Below are positions 15,290 through 23,329 of a stretch of 48,091 nt of DNA, in pieces (position 1 is the first letter of the stretch; each line of letters begins with the position of its first letter). A program made the position numbers and the translations under genes. The stretch comes from JAAZBA01 sp964461815. GTDB lineage: Bacteria > Bacillota > Clostridia > Oscillospirales > QAMX01. The notes under the pieces were generated by a model. It was not told where the DNA came from. It saw nothing but the letters and a program-made list of their open reading frames with translations, and did not search any database. The DNA lies in contig CAYWVF010000022.1 of assembly GCA_964461815.1 (NCBI GenBank), positions 1 to 48,091 on the forward strand. Direction: 5' to 3'.

Positions 15290-15679
15290 TTATTTGTGTG
15301 TGTCTGTGTGATCGTTATTCTGTTCTTCAACGGCTGCAACAGGCTCGCTCTTCTGCCACAGAAAGTGGAAGCCGGCAGATATGTAGTCCTTCAGTGAGAG
15401 CTTTAATCCGATATTCAGCTTCTTTACCGCAGGCCCGTCACGACGAAGCTCGTCCCTGCAAGGCTCGTCGCCGTCGTCTTCATCCTGAGCTGTCGGTGGC
15501 TCGGAGACCTCCTGCTTCTTTGCTTCCTCACCTGCCGTGCATACCCATGGCACGGCACGATAGTATATATGTTCCTTTTCGTTCCCACACGTTTTCTTTA
15601 GCTCGACCTCGCCGTTTTCACGCTCGGAAAGCTCGTACAGCCTTTCGTTATTGTTTTCCCGGTAATGCAGTCCTTTCAT
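15290..15679 (-). CDS. hypothetical protein, acidic linker
   Basis: A 129-residue protein with no family I recognise. The N-terminal 45 residues are beta-prone and charged (LYELSERENGEVELKKTCGN). The middle is a low-complexity acidic linker (AQDEDDGDEPCRDEL). A short hydrophobic/aromatic patch near the end (LKDYISAGFHFLWQ) may be amphipathic. There is no signal peptide. A strong ribosome-binding site, AAGGAG, 10 bases before the ATG supports a real gene. Together with the DUF6514-like gene it forms a two-gene minus-strand unit, convergent with tldDE. Confidence 0.6.
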   Translation of the reverse strand: MKGLHYRENNNERLYELSERENGEVELKKTCGNEKEHIYYRAVPWVCTAGEEAKKQEVSEPPTAQDEDDGDEPCRDELRRDGPAVKKLNIGLKLSLKDYISAGFHFLWQKSEPVAAVEEQNNDHTDTHK

Positions 15680-16013
15680 GATTTGATTCTCCTTTTCTTT
15701 TGCACGGCGTAGCTCGAGCAGACATGCGGTATAAAGAGATGTTAAGAAAAGGTTATTTTTCGTAACATCTATTGATTCTCCCTACACCATGCTTTATAAT
15801 TATATGTATGTGAGCGCGTTATTTATTGATCTGTTTTACAGCTATATAATAAGCGATTTAGCGTGAAATAGCAATGCAGCGAATGAAATCGTGTGAAATT
15901 TCATCTTGCATATATGAAAGTACGTGAAATTTGACGATTCCTGACGTGTCTTGCGGAACGGGCGAATTGTAGAGCTCGTGTTAAAAAGTTATAAAGACAG
16001 AAAGGCGGTATTT
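15680..16013. promoter_or_regulatory. divergent regulatory region with repeats
   Basis: The 334 bases between the hypothetical gene (minus) and the membrane-HTH gene (plus). It contains an inverted repeat AGATGTTA / TAACATCT (15737-15744 and 15763-15770). Three direct copies of GTGAAAT start at 15863, 15893 and 15924, that is, 30 and 31 bases apart and on the same helix face. The second copy overlaps the palindrome TGAAATTTCA (15894-15903). The near-palindrome CTTGCATATATGAAAG lies at 15905-15920. These are candidate operators for the HTH protein. AAAGGCGG is the ribosome-binding site for the start at 16014. Confidence 0.5.
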
Positions 16014-16406
16014 ATGGCAGTAACTGTGATAGATGATCTGATAGAGCTACGTGACAGAGACGGTATATCGAATACAGAGCTTGCTGATGTCAGCGGAGTG
16101 TCGGAAGCAACGATAAGCCGTATATTTGCCGGAAAGAATGATAACCCGGGAATATTGACTCTCATAGATATTGCGGAAGCACTCGGAGTAGAGATCGGAA
16201 TATTCGAGCGTACATCGAAGGAACGCTCCAATATGGCAGAGCTGATGCTTTATCGTAGAATGCTCAAGGAAAAGGATAACCTCATCAAAGAAAAGGAAAA
16301 GTGGATAGTAAGGCTGGTTGGTTTGCTTTTTATTTTTGTAGGTGTAATAGCTTTTTTCCTCATATTCGATCTGATGAACGGCTCGTTCGGCTACTTTAGG
16401 TATTGA
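16014..16406 (+). CDS. XRE-type HTH protein with C-terminal membrane anchor
   Basis: A 130-residue protein. Residues 5-60 are an XRE helix-turn-helix (GISNTELADVSGVSEATISR then IFAGKNDNPGILTLIDIAEA). Residues 70-97 are a charged helical, coiled-coil-like stretch (MLKEKDNLIKEKEKW). Residues 98-121 are a single hydrophobic membrane segment (IVRLVGLLFIFVGVIAFFLI). It should sit at the membrane with its DNA-binding domain in the cytoplasm. ATG at 16014 is chosen because GAAAGGCGG stands 5 bases before it; the open frame runs further upstream without a start signal. The thuA-like gene follows after 67 bases, preceded by a palindrome that resembles one upstream of this gene. Similar short XRE-TM proteins occur in gut Firmicutes; their signal is unknown. 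Confidence 0.75.
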   Translation: MAVTVIDDLIELRDRDGISNTELADVSGVSEATISRIFAGKNDNPGILTLIDIAEALGVEIGIFERTSKERSNMAELMLYRRMLKEKDNLIKEKEKWIVRLVGLLFIFVGVIAFFLIFDLMNGSFGYFRY

Positions 16407-16417
16407 TGAAAGCTTCG

Positions 16418-16433
16418 ATTGCATATATGCAAT
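16418..16433. promoter_or_regulatory. 16-bp perfect palindrome before the thuA-like gene
   Basis: ATTGCATATATGCAAT is fully self-complementary. Its core TTGCATATATG also occurs at 15906-15916, upstream of the membrane-HTH gene. Candidate operator for that regulator. Confidence 0.5.
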
Positions 16434-16473
16434 TTTATATAACACGTGAAGATGTATGAAAGGATGCTTTGAT

Positions 16474-17205
16474 ATGGCTATAAAGGTAACGATATGGAAT
16501 GAATATCTGCATGAGCGCACAGAGGAGCGTTGCAGAGAGGTATATCCGAACGGTATTCACGGCTATCTTGCTGAGGTGCTCGGCAAGGAGGAAGACTTTA
16601 TCGTTCGTACAGCTACGCTCGATATGCCGGAGCATGGCTTGACACAGGAGGTTCTTGACGATACGGACGTGCTTATCTGGTGGGGACATATGGCTCATCA
16701 GCAGGTATCGGACGAGGTAGTTGAGAGAGTCAGACGTCGTGTGCTTGCAGGCATGGGCTTTATCGCACTCCACTCGGCTCATAAGTCTAAGATATTCGGA
16801 GCTCTTATGGGTACACATTGCTCACTGCGCTGGCGTGAGATCGCAGAGCGTGAGCGTATCTGGGTAGTCGAGCCGTCTCACCCGATCGCACAGGGTCTGC
16901 CGGAATACTTCGAGCTGCCGCACGAGGAGATGTACGGTGAGCGCTTTGAGATACCTGCACCTGATGCACTTGTATTCATAGGCTGGTTCCAGGGCGGCGA
17001 GGTATTCAGAAGCGGCTGCTGCTTCAGAAGAGGCTATGGTAATATCTTCTACTTCCAGCCCGGGCATGAGACATACCCGACATATAAGGATAAGAATGTA
17101 CAGACTGTCATAAAGAATGCTGTACGTTGGGCAGCTCCGACAAAGAATTATGTGCCTATAGTTGACGGACTGCATGTTCCCGAGCCCTTGGAAGAGGTAA
17201 AATAA
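16474..17205 (+). CDS. ThuA-like (trehalose utilisation) domain protein
   Basis: A 243-residue single-domain protein of the ThuA family, which has a class I glutamine amidotransferase-like fold without the catalytic cysteine. Typical blocks are DVLIWWGHMAHQQVSDEVVE, MGFIALHSAHKSKIF, EPSHPIAQGLPEYFEL and GNIFYFQPGHETYPTY. ThuA proteins act in disaccharide catabolism (trehalose and related 3-keto sugars), often beside Gfo/Idh/MocA dehydrogenases and TIM-barrel isomerases; such a pair lies at 45-46.8 kb here. ATG 16474 is chosen over an upstream Met at 16456 because AAAGGA lies 9 bases before it. A terminator follows at 17221. Confidence 0.85.
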   Translation: MAIKVTIWNEYLHERTEERCREVYPNGIHGYLAEVLGKEEDFIVRTATLDMPEHGLTQEVLDDTDVLIWWGHMAHQQVSDEVVERVRRRVLAGMGFIALHSAHKSKIFGALMGTHCSLRWREIAERERIWVVEPSHPIAQGLPEYFELPHEEMYGERFEIPAPDALVFIGWFQGGEVFRSGCCFRRGYGNIFYFQPGHETYPTYKDKNVQTVIKNAVRWAAPTKNYVPIVDGLHVPEPLEEVK

Positions 17206-17220
17206 TATAGCGGATGTCAG

Positions 17221-17249
17221 AGAGGACGAGCTTTTCGGAGTCGTCCTCT
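17221..17249 (+). terminator. intrinsic terminator after the thuA-like gene
   Basis: AGAGGACGA (17221-17229) and TCGTCCTCT (17241-17249) form a 9-bp perfect stem followed by TTTTTA. It closes the HTH-thuA unit ahead of the glycogen operon. Confidence 0.85.
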
Positions 17250-17302
17250 TTTTATATGTCAAAGCGCATAAAAAGTGAACGGAAAATTTTGCGGTAAAGT
17301 AC

Positions 17303-17331
17303 TGGACAAACAGCTTGCTATATTGTATAAT
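17303..17331 (+). promoter_or_regulatory. promoter of the glgBCD operon
   Basis: TGGACA (17303-17308), 17 bases, then TATAAT (17326-17331). The leader of about 75 bases contains the 14-bp palindrome AAATTGTACAATTT (17371-17384), a possible operator, and ends with GGAGGAA about 11 bases before the glgB ATG. Confidence 0.75.
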
Positions 17332-17414
17332 ATAAATAAAGAAAAGTTTTTATGAAAGTTTTACATTAGCAAATTGTACAATTTTGTTGTATTGTCGGAG
17401 GAACGCTCGAAAGA

Positions 17415-19358
17415 ATGAGAAAAGGCAGACATGATGAGGGAATACTGGACGTAAAAAGCGTAAAAAGTGCATCAGACGGACATAGCAGAACACGAAGTGA
17501 GCATGTAAGGCTGTTTTACGATGGTAAAAATGCCAATACGCATGAGTTTTTGGGAGCGCATTTCACAAAGGATGGAGTAGTATTCAGAGTGTGGGCGCCC
17601 AATGCGAGGCGAGTATTCCTCAGTGCCGATTTTAACTTTTGGAACGGAGAGCGGCATGAGCTGAAAAGAACGGCTGACGGTATATGGGAGATATTCTGTG
17701 CGGAGGCGCATGAATATACGATGTACAAGTATATCATAGAGACTAAGGACGGAAAGCGAGTGGAGAAATGCGATCCGTATGCGTTCCATACCGAGACAAG
17801 GCCGGGAAATGCGTCAAGAGTATACAACATGAAAGGCTACGAATGGAACGATGCGAGCTGGATCATAAGCCGCAAGGAGCGTCAGTCGGTCAACAGTCCG
17901 ATAAATATATATGAGATGCATCTTGGCTCATGGCGGCGAGGTGAGAACGGCGAGTTTTACACGTATGAGCGTATCGCAGACGAGCTGATACCGTATATCA
18001 AGGATATGGGATATACGCACGTGGAGTTTTTACCTGTGATGGAGCACCCTCTGGACATGTCGTGGGGGTACCAGTGCCTGGGCTATTTCGCTCCGACCTC
18101 ACGCTACGGTGAGCCGAGAGACTTTATGAAGCTCATAGACAGACTGCATCAGGCTGAGATAGGCGTTATACTCGACTGGGTACCGGCTCATTTTCCGAAG
18201 GATGCGTGCGGACTTGCGATGTTTGACGGTACTCCGCTGTATGAGGGTTGGGATGAGGTGCAAAGAGAGCATCCGAGCTGGGGCACGCTGATTTTTGATT
18301 ATAAGAGAAATGAGGTCAGGTCGTTCCTGCTGTCATCGGCATTTCTCTGGCTCGACTATTACCATGCGGACGGCTTCCGTATCGATGCGGTGGCATCGAT
18401 GCTGTATCTCGACTTCTGCCGAGGTGAAAAGGACTGGCATCCGAATGAGTACGGCGGCAATGAAAATATAGGTGCGATAGAATTTATAAGAGAGCTGAAC
18501 ACGACTATACTAGAAAACTTCCCCGATGTGCTGCTGATAGCCGAGGAATCGACCTCATGGCCTATGGTGACAAGACCTGTATATACGGGCGGACTCGGGT
18601 TTTCTTATAAATGGAATATGGGTTGGATGAACGACATACTCGAGTATGTCAAGCTTGACCCTGTGTACAGAAAATATAAGCATAACAATCTGACCTTTTC
18701 TATGACATACGCCTTTTCCGAAAAATTCGTACTTCCGCTGTCGCATGACGAGGTAGTGCATATGAAAAACTCTCTTATCGGACGTATGCCGGGAGAATAT
18801 GAGCTGAAATTTTCGGGACTGCGTGCGCTGTACGGATATATGTATACTCATCCCGGCAAGAAGCTGCTGTTCATGGGCGGTGAGCTTGGGCAGTTCAACG
18901 AATGGCATTACGAGAGTCAGCTAGACTGGTCGGTGCTCGACTACGAGATGCACAGAAAGCTCAAATCGTATGTAAAAGCACTCAACGAATTATATCTGAC
19001 GTCGCCGGAGCTTTATGAGCTTGACGGCAGCTGGGACGGCTTTAGGTGGATATCCTGCGAGAACTTTGAGGAGAATATAATAGTATTTATACGCCGCAGC
19101 TCAGACGGTGGCGAGCTCGTGGCGGCAATAAACTTCGCACCCGTACCACGTGAGGGGTACGTTGTGGGCTTAGACCGTGATGCAGCGTACAGAGAGGTGC
19201 TCAATTCGGACGAGCAAAGGTACGGCGGCTCGGACTTTGTAAACGATGAGCCGATAATTCCCGAGGAAAAGGAATGGAATGGCTTTAAATATTCAGCGTC
19301 AATAAAAATACCGCCTATGGGTATAGTGATATTGAGACCCGAAGAAGAAAATGCCTGA
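17415..19358 (+). CDS. glgB: 1,4-alpha-glucan branching enzyme
   Basis: A 647-residue GH13 branching enzyme (GH13_9-like), which moves alpha-1,4 chain segments to alpha-1,6 positions to branch glycogen. A short N-terminal extension (1-35) precedes a CBM48-type domain (HEFLGAHFTKDGVVFRVWAP, about 38-135). The catalytic barrel follows with VEFLPVMEHPLDMSWGYQ, the nucleophile D324 in DGFRIDAVASM, the acid/base E377 in LLIAEESTSWP and the transition-state Asp in LSHDEVVH (about 445). The C-terminal beta domain covers about 555-647. Start supported by GGAGGAA. First gene of the glycogen operon; its TGA overlaps an upstream ATG in the glgC frame. Confidence 0.95.
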   Translation: MRKGRHDEGILDVKSVKSASDGHSRTRSEHVRLFYDGKNANTHEFLGAHFTKDGVVFRVWAPNARRVFLSADFNFWNGERHELKRTADGIWEIFCAEAHEYTMYKYIIETKDGKRVEKCDPYAFHTETRPGNASRVYNMKGYEWNDASWIISRKERQSVNSPINIYEMHLGSWRRGENGEFYTYERIADELIPYIKDMGYTHVEFLPVMEHPLDMSWGYQCLGYFAPTSRYGEPRDFMKLIDRLHQAEIGVILDWVPAHFPKDACGLAMFDGTPLYEGWDEVQREHPSWGTLIFDYKRNEVRSFLLSSAFLWLDYYHADGFRIDAVASMLYLDFCRGEKDWHPNEYGGNENIGAIEFIRELNTTILENFPDVLLIAEESTSWPMVTRPVYTGGLGFSYKWNMGWMNDILEYVKLDPVYRKYKHNNLTFSMTYAFSEKFVLPLSHDEVVHMKNSLIGRMPGEYELKFSGLRALYGYMYTHPGKKLLFMGGELGQFNEWHYESQLDWSVLDYEMHRKLKSYVKALNELYLTSPELYELDGSWDGFRWISCENFEENIIVFIRRSSDGGELVAAINFAPVPREGYVVGLDRDAAYREVLNSDEQRYGGSDFVNDEPIIPEEKEWNGFKYSASIKIPPMGIVILRPEEENA

Positions 19359-19374
19359 AAGGGATGATCGTAAA

Positions 19375-20592
19375 ATGAACAGGAAGAAAGAGTGCGTGGC
19401 AATGCTGCTTGCGGGAGGACAGGGTAGCAGGCTGTATGTGCTGACAACAAAGGTCGCAAAGCCTGCGGTGCCGTTCGGAGGTAAGTACAGGATCATAGAC
19501 TTTCCTCTGTCAAACTGTGTAAACTCCGGCATAGATACTGTCGGTGTACTGACACAGTATGAGCCTCTGGAGCTGAACTCATATATAGGAAACGGCAGAC
19601 CGTGGGATCTTGACAGGATGAACGGAGGAGTACATATCCTGCCTCCGTATATGAAAAATAAATCGGGTGAGTGGTATAAGGGTACTGCGAATGCCATATA
19701 CCAGAATATACCGTTTATAGAGCAGTACGATCCTAAATATGTACTGGTGCTCAGCGGTGACCATATATATAAGATGGATTATTCGAAGATGATAGAGTTC
19801 CATGAGGAAAGAGAAGCTGCATGTACCATCGCAGTCATCAACGTACCGCTGAGTGAGGCACCGAGATTCGGTATAATGAACACTCTCGAGGACGGTACTG
19901 TATATGAATTCGAGGAGAAGCCGCGTGAGCCGAAGAGCACTCTGGCATCGATGGGCATATACGTATTCGACTGGCGCAAGCTAAGATACTATCTTGAGCG
20001 TGACGAGCGGAACGAAGCTTCCGAGAACGACTTCGGAAAAAATATCATCCCGGAAATGCTCAAGGAAAACGAAAAGCTGATGGCATACGAGTTCAGCGGC
20101 TACTGGAAGGACGTAGGTACTATCGACAGTCTGTGGGAAGCAAATATGGATATGCTTTCTCAGTCGTCGGGACTCAATCTCGACGATCCCGACTGGAGGA
20201 TATATTGCAGAAATTCACCTTTGCCGCCTCACTACATAGCACCGACCGGGTATGTAAAGCATTCCATGGTGGCTGAGGGCTGCGAGATAGAGGGCTCGGT
20301 AGAGGAATCGATATTATTCAATGATGTTAAAATAGGCAAGGGAGCTAAGGTTCTCTACTCCATACTTATGCCGGGTGCCGAGGTAGGCGAGGGCAGTACG
20401 GTGGAGTTTGCAATAATAGCCGAGAATACGAAGATCGGCAGGAACGCAAGAGTGGGAAGCTCCTGCGAGATCGCGGAAAACGGCAGCAAGATAACGGTAG
20501 CGGCAGCAAATATAAAAATAGGCGACAATACCGATGTGAGTGCCGGAAGTATGCTTGCAAATGATGTGTGCGAGGAGGATGGTCAAAAATGA
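19375..20592 (+). CDS. glgC: glucose-1-phosphate adenylyltransferase, catalytic subunit
   Basis: A 405-residue ADP-glucose pyrophosphorylase, which makes ADP-glucose from glucose-1-phosphate and ATP. The nucleotidyltransferase domain begins LLAGGQGSRLYVLTTKVAKP, with FGGKYRIIDFPLSNCVNSGI, GTANAIYQNI and VLSGDHIYKMDYSKMI following, then the sugar-binding FEEKPREPKS. The left-handed beta-helix domain occupies about 290-400. The first ATG in frame is at 19351, overlapping the glgB stop. ATG 19375 is preferred because AAAGGG stands 10 bases before it and homologues start at this point. Its stop overlaps the glgD start (ATGA). Confidence 0.95.
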   Translation: MNRKKECVAMLLAGGQGSRLYVLTTKVAKPAVPFGGKYRIIDFPLSNCVNSGIDTVGVLTQYEPLELNSYIGNGRPWDLDRMNGGVHILPPYMKNKSGEWYKGTANAIYQNIPFIEQYDPKYVLVLSGDHIYKMDYSKMIEFHEEREAACTIAVINVPLSEAPRFGIMNTLEDGTVYEFEEKPREPKSTLASMGIYVFDWRKLRYYLERDERNEASENDFGKNIIPEMLKENEKLMAYEFSGYWKDVGTIDSLWEANMDMLSQSSGLNLDDPDWRIYCRNSPLPPHYIAPTGYVKHSMVAEGCEIEGSVEESILFNDVKIGKGAKVLYSILMPGAEVGEGSTVEFAIIAENTKIGRNARVGSSCEIAENGSKITVAAANIKIGDNTDVSAGSMLANDVCEEDGQK

Positions 20593-21713
20593 ATGATGTA
20601 ATGGGACTTATTCTCGCCTATTCCAACTCAAAGAGCATGGGTGAACTGAGCGTTCCTCGTACAACAAGCTCGATACCGTTCGGAGGAAACTACAGAGCGA
20701 TAGATTTCCTGTTGTCAAATATGGTGAATGCAGGTGCGACAGACGTAGGTATAGCTGTACGTGAGGGCTATCAGTCGCTGCTCGACCATCTCGGCTCGGG
20801 TAAGGACTGGGAGCTAAGCCGTAAGCTCGGCGGACTTGTGCTGCTGCCGCCCTACGGATACAATCAGAGCCGTATGGCAAGCGGCTATGATGCTTCCTTC
20901 AAGGGTAAGATGAGTGCGCTGGTGAATATACTGGACTATATCACGCAGACACGAAAGAAATATGTTATCATGGGCGACGGCGACGTTATTTTAAACATAA
21001 AGCTTGAGCCGATAATCGAAAAGCATATCGAAAGCGGCGCGGACATCACGGTAGTCTGCTCACATCCCGTAGGCGAGGCCACGAGAGGTATATATATCAC
21101 ACCGGGTGAGCGAAATAAGGTAGTGGGACTTACGACATATCCTCAGACTGCCGGTCAGTACGAGAGCACGGGAATATACATACTGGAGAAAAAGGTGCTG
21201 CTCGATCTCATAGACTACAGTATAATGAATGATATGGCATACTTCGAGCGTGAGGTGCTTCGAACGATGCTCGATAAGATGGATGTACGGTATCATGTGT
21301 TCGACGGGTACGTTGCAAAGCTTCAGACGGTGGAGAATTATTTCAAAAGCAGTATGGAGCTGCTCGATGTACGTATAAGAGCTGACCTTTTCGACCGTGA
21401 GAATCCGATATACACACGTATACGTGATTATATGGCTACATACTACGGCGATGTTTCGGAGGTCACAAATTCACTTGTTGCCGACGGCTGTATCATAGAG
21501 GGCAAGGTAGAGAACAGCATACTGTTCAGAGGAGTAAGAGTAGGCTCGGGCGCTGTTGTCAGGAACAGCATAATCATGCCGAACTGCGTTATCGGTGCAA
21601 ATTCGTTTATGAATTATATCATTGCCGACAAAAATGTCAGAGTGATCGATGACAGCATGGTAGTCGGAAGCACAAAATATCCTGTCGTAGTATCAAAAAA
21701 TCATACAGTGTGA
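20589..21713 (+). CDS. glgD: GlgD, regulatory-type subunit of ADP-glucose pyrophosphorylase
   Basis: A 374-residue GlgC paralogue. The N-terminal loop that reads GGQGSRL in GlgC is replaced here by LAYSNSKSMGELSVPRTTSS, so the triphosphate-binding motif is lost, as in other Firmicute GlgD proteins. The rest of the fold is kept: FGGNYRAIDFLLSNMVNAGA, a core with IMGDGDVILNI, and a beta-helix domain with IIEGKVENSILFRGVRVGSG. GlgD associates with GlgC and modulates its activity. The start at 20589 is fixed by the ATGA overlap with glgC and by GAGGAGG 11 bases upstream. Last gene of the tight glgBCD unit. Confidence 0.93.
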   Translation: MNDVMGLILAYSNSKSMGELSVPRTTSSIPFGGNYRAIDFLLSNMVNAGATDVGIAVREGYQSLLDHLGSGKDWELSRKLGGLVLLPPYGYNQSRMASGYDASFKGKMSALVNILDYITQTRKKYVIMGDGDVILNIKLEPIIEKHIESGADITVVCSHPVGEATRGIYITPGERNKVVGLTTYPQTAGQYESTGIYILEKKVLLDLIDYSIMNDMAYFEREVLRTMLDKMDVRYHVFDGYVAKLQTVENYFKSSMELLDVRIRADLFDRENPIYTRIRDYMATYYGDVSEVTNSLVADGCIIEGKVENSILFRGVRVGSGAVVRNSIIMPNCVIGANSFMNYIIADKNVRVIDDSMVVGSTKYPVVVSKNHTV

Positions 21714-21749
21714 GCTTTCTCACCGATGTAAAAATTGCAAATTCCGAAG

Positions 21750-21790
21750 AAAGGGTAAATGCTTTGCTGAGTAAAGCATACTCAGCAAGG
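21750..21790 (+). promoter_or_regulatory. glgA leader: ribosome-binding site, micro-ORF and hairpin
   Basis: AAAGGG (21750-21755) is followed by a 3-codon micro-ORF, ATG CTT TGC TGA (21759-21770). The hairpin has arms 21762-21773 and 21779-21790 (TTGCTGAGTA / TACTCAGCAA perfect, extended by one wobble and one C-G pair) and loop AAGCA. The right arm ends in AAGG, the only ribosome-binding sequence near the glgA ATG at 21804. The micro-ORF covers the left arm, so its translation would open the hairpin. TATAAT at 21791-21796 also looks like a -10 box, but no -35 fits and it is only 7 bases from the ATG. Confidence 0.55.
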
Positions 21791-21803
21791 TATAATAGAA
21801 GAC

Positions 21804-23234
21804 ATGAAAATATTATTTGTATCAAGTGAAGTCACTCCGTTTTGCAAAACAGGCGGACTAGGTGACGTTGCAGGCTCACTTCCGCAGGCGTTGGCGAAAA
21901 CAGGTGCGGATGTACGTGTTATTCTGCCGCTTTACGAGATGGTGAGTGACGAGTGGCGCAGACAGATGACTCAAATACGTATCGCACAGATCAGACTGTC
22001 GTGGAGAGTGCAGAACTGCGGCATTTTTGAGCTTAAGCGTGACGGAGTAACGTATTATTTCCTCAACAATGAATATTATTTCAAGCGCAGAGAGCTTTAC
22101 GGTCATTACGATGACGGTGAGAGATTCGCATTCTTCTCAAAGGCTGTGCTCGATGTGCTGCCGATAATAGATTTTATGCCGGACGTTATCCATGCAAACG
22201 ACTGGGAGACGGCACTCGTTCCGATCTATCTCAGGCTTTGCTACAATAAGGATGACAGATACAACAGGATAAAGACAGTATTCACGATCCACAACATCGA
22301 GTATCAGGGACACTTCCACCGTGATTTCCTCGGTGATGTTGCCGGTATCGACGATGAGTATTTTAGAAACGGCATTCTCGCATACGATTCGGGAGTATGC
22401 CTTATGAAGGGTGCCATCGTATGCTCGGATTATATAACGACAGTCAGCCCGACGTACGCAAAGGAGATACGCACGCCCTACTACGGTCACGGACTTGACG
22501 GAATATTGAGAGACAACGAGCAGAAGCTGCGCGGCGTACTCAACGGTATCGATATGGACACCTTCGATCCGAGGACAGATACGCATCAGTTTGTAAACTA
22601 CGGAGCTGATACGCTGTCTGCGAAGACGGAAAACAAGCTTGCTCTTATGAGTATGCTCGGACTCAAGCCGGATGCCGACGTTCCTCTCATTGCGATAGTG
22701 ACACGTCTCACGGAGCACAAGGGTATCGACCTGATAGGTGCGATATTCGATGAGCTGATGGGTGAGAGCGTGAACGTCGTGGTACTGGGCAAGGGTGACT
22801 GGCGCTATGAGCAGATGTTCGATCAGATGAAGCGCAAGTACCCGAAGAAGGTATCGGTGAATATTTTGTTCTCCTCCGACCTGGCAGATAAGATATACGG
22901 CGGAGCCGATATAATGCTCATGCCGTCGAAGTCGGAGCCGTGCGGACTGGCTCAGATGATAGCAATGCGCTACGGTACCGTGCCGATAGTGCGTGAAACG
23001 GGCGGACTTGGTGATACTGTATTCCCGTACCGTGAGGACACAGGTGACGGCAACGGCTTTACGTTTAAGAATTACAATGCTCACGATATGCTTTATGTGA
23101 TAAGAAAGGCGATAGGACTGTATCATAATAAGAGCGTGTGGAGTAAGCTGATGGTACGAGGCATGACAAGTGATTTCAGCTGGAATAAGAGTGCCGGAGA
23201 ATATATCGATATATATAAAGCACTTGTAAAATAA
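21804..23234 (+). CDS. glgA: glycogen synthase (ADP-glucose type)
   Basis: A 476-residue GT5 glycogen synthase with a GT-B fold, which extends alpha-1,4-glucan chains from ADP-glucose. The N-terminal KTGGLGDVAGSLPQALAKTG contains the ADP-glucose-binding KxGGL motif. FTIHNIEYQGHF is a typical block in the first domain. In the second domain IVTRLTEHKGIDLIGAIFDE and MLMPSKSEPCGLAQMIAMRYG carry the nucleotide- and sugar-binding residues, followed by RETGGLGDTV. Length is normal. The gene lies 90 bases after glgD behind an unusual hairpin leader. Confidence 0.95.
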   Translation: MKILFVSSEVTPFCKTGGLGDVAGSLPQALAKTGADVRVILPLYEMVSDEWRRQMTQIRIAQIRLSWRVQNCGIFELKRDGVTYYFLNNEYYFKRRELYGHYDDGERFAFFSKAVLDVLPIIDFMPDVIHANDWETALVPIYLRLCYNKDDRYNRIKTVFTIHNIEYQGHFHRDFLGDVAGIDDEYFRNGILAYDSGVCLMKGAIVCSDYITTVSPTYAKEIRTPYYGHGLDGILRDNEQKLRGVLNGIDMDTFDPRTDTHQFVNYGADTLSAKTENKLALMSMLGLKPDADVPLIAIVTRLTEHKGIDLIGAIFDELMGESVNVVVLGKGDWRYEQMFDQMKRKYPKKVSVNILFSSDLADKIYGGADIMLMPSKSEPCGLAQMIAMRYGTVPIVRETGGLGDTVFPYREDTGDGNGFTFKNYNAHDMLYVIRKAIGLYHNKSVWSKLMVRGMTSDFSWNKSAGEYIDIYKALVK

Positions 23235-23274
23235 CAAAGACTCGGGAGCGAGGTGCAGCTCCCATATCCCAAAG

Positions 23275-23317
23275 AAAGGAAAAATCACTCTGCGGAGGAT
23301 GGTGCGCCTCCGCAGGG
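23275..23317 (+). promoter_or_regulatory. glgP leader: ribosome-binding site followed by hairpin
   Basis: AAAGGA (23275-23280) precedes a perfect 9-bp stem, CTGCGGAGG (23290-23298) and CCTCCGCAG (23307-23315), with an 8-base loop. AGGG (23314-23317), at the foot of the right arm, is the only ribosome-binding sequence near the glgP ATG (23330). The order is the same as in front of glgA and eda. Confidence 0.55.
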
Positions 23318-23329
23318 TATGGTCATTAT

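Noticed and set aside
16014..16406. Antitoxin half of a toxin-antitoxin pair with the thuA-like gene
   Set aside because: The HTH protein is membrane-anchored, and ThuA-like proteins are metabolic, not toxins.
19351..19374. Upstream ATG for glgC overlapping the glgB stop
   Set aside because: The eight extra residues are not part of the family, and the better-placed ribosome-binding site serves the ATG at 19375.
21791..21796. TATAAT before glgA as a -10 promoter box
   Set aside because: No -35 at 16-18 bases, and the implied start would fall on the ATG. The similar stretch before eda is only two bases from the ATG, which argues for a leader motif and not a promoter.
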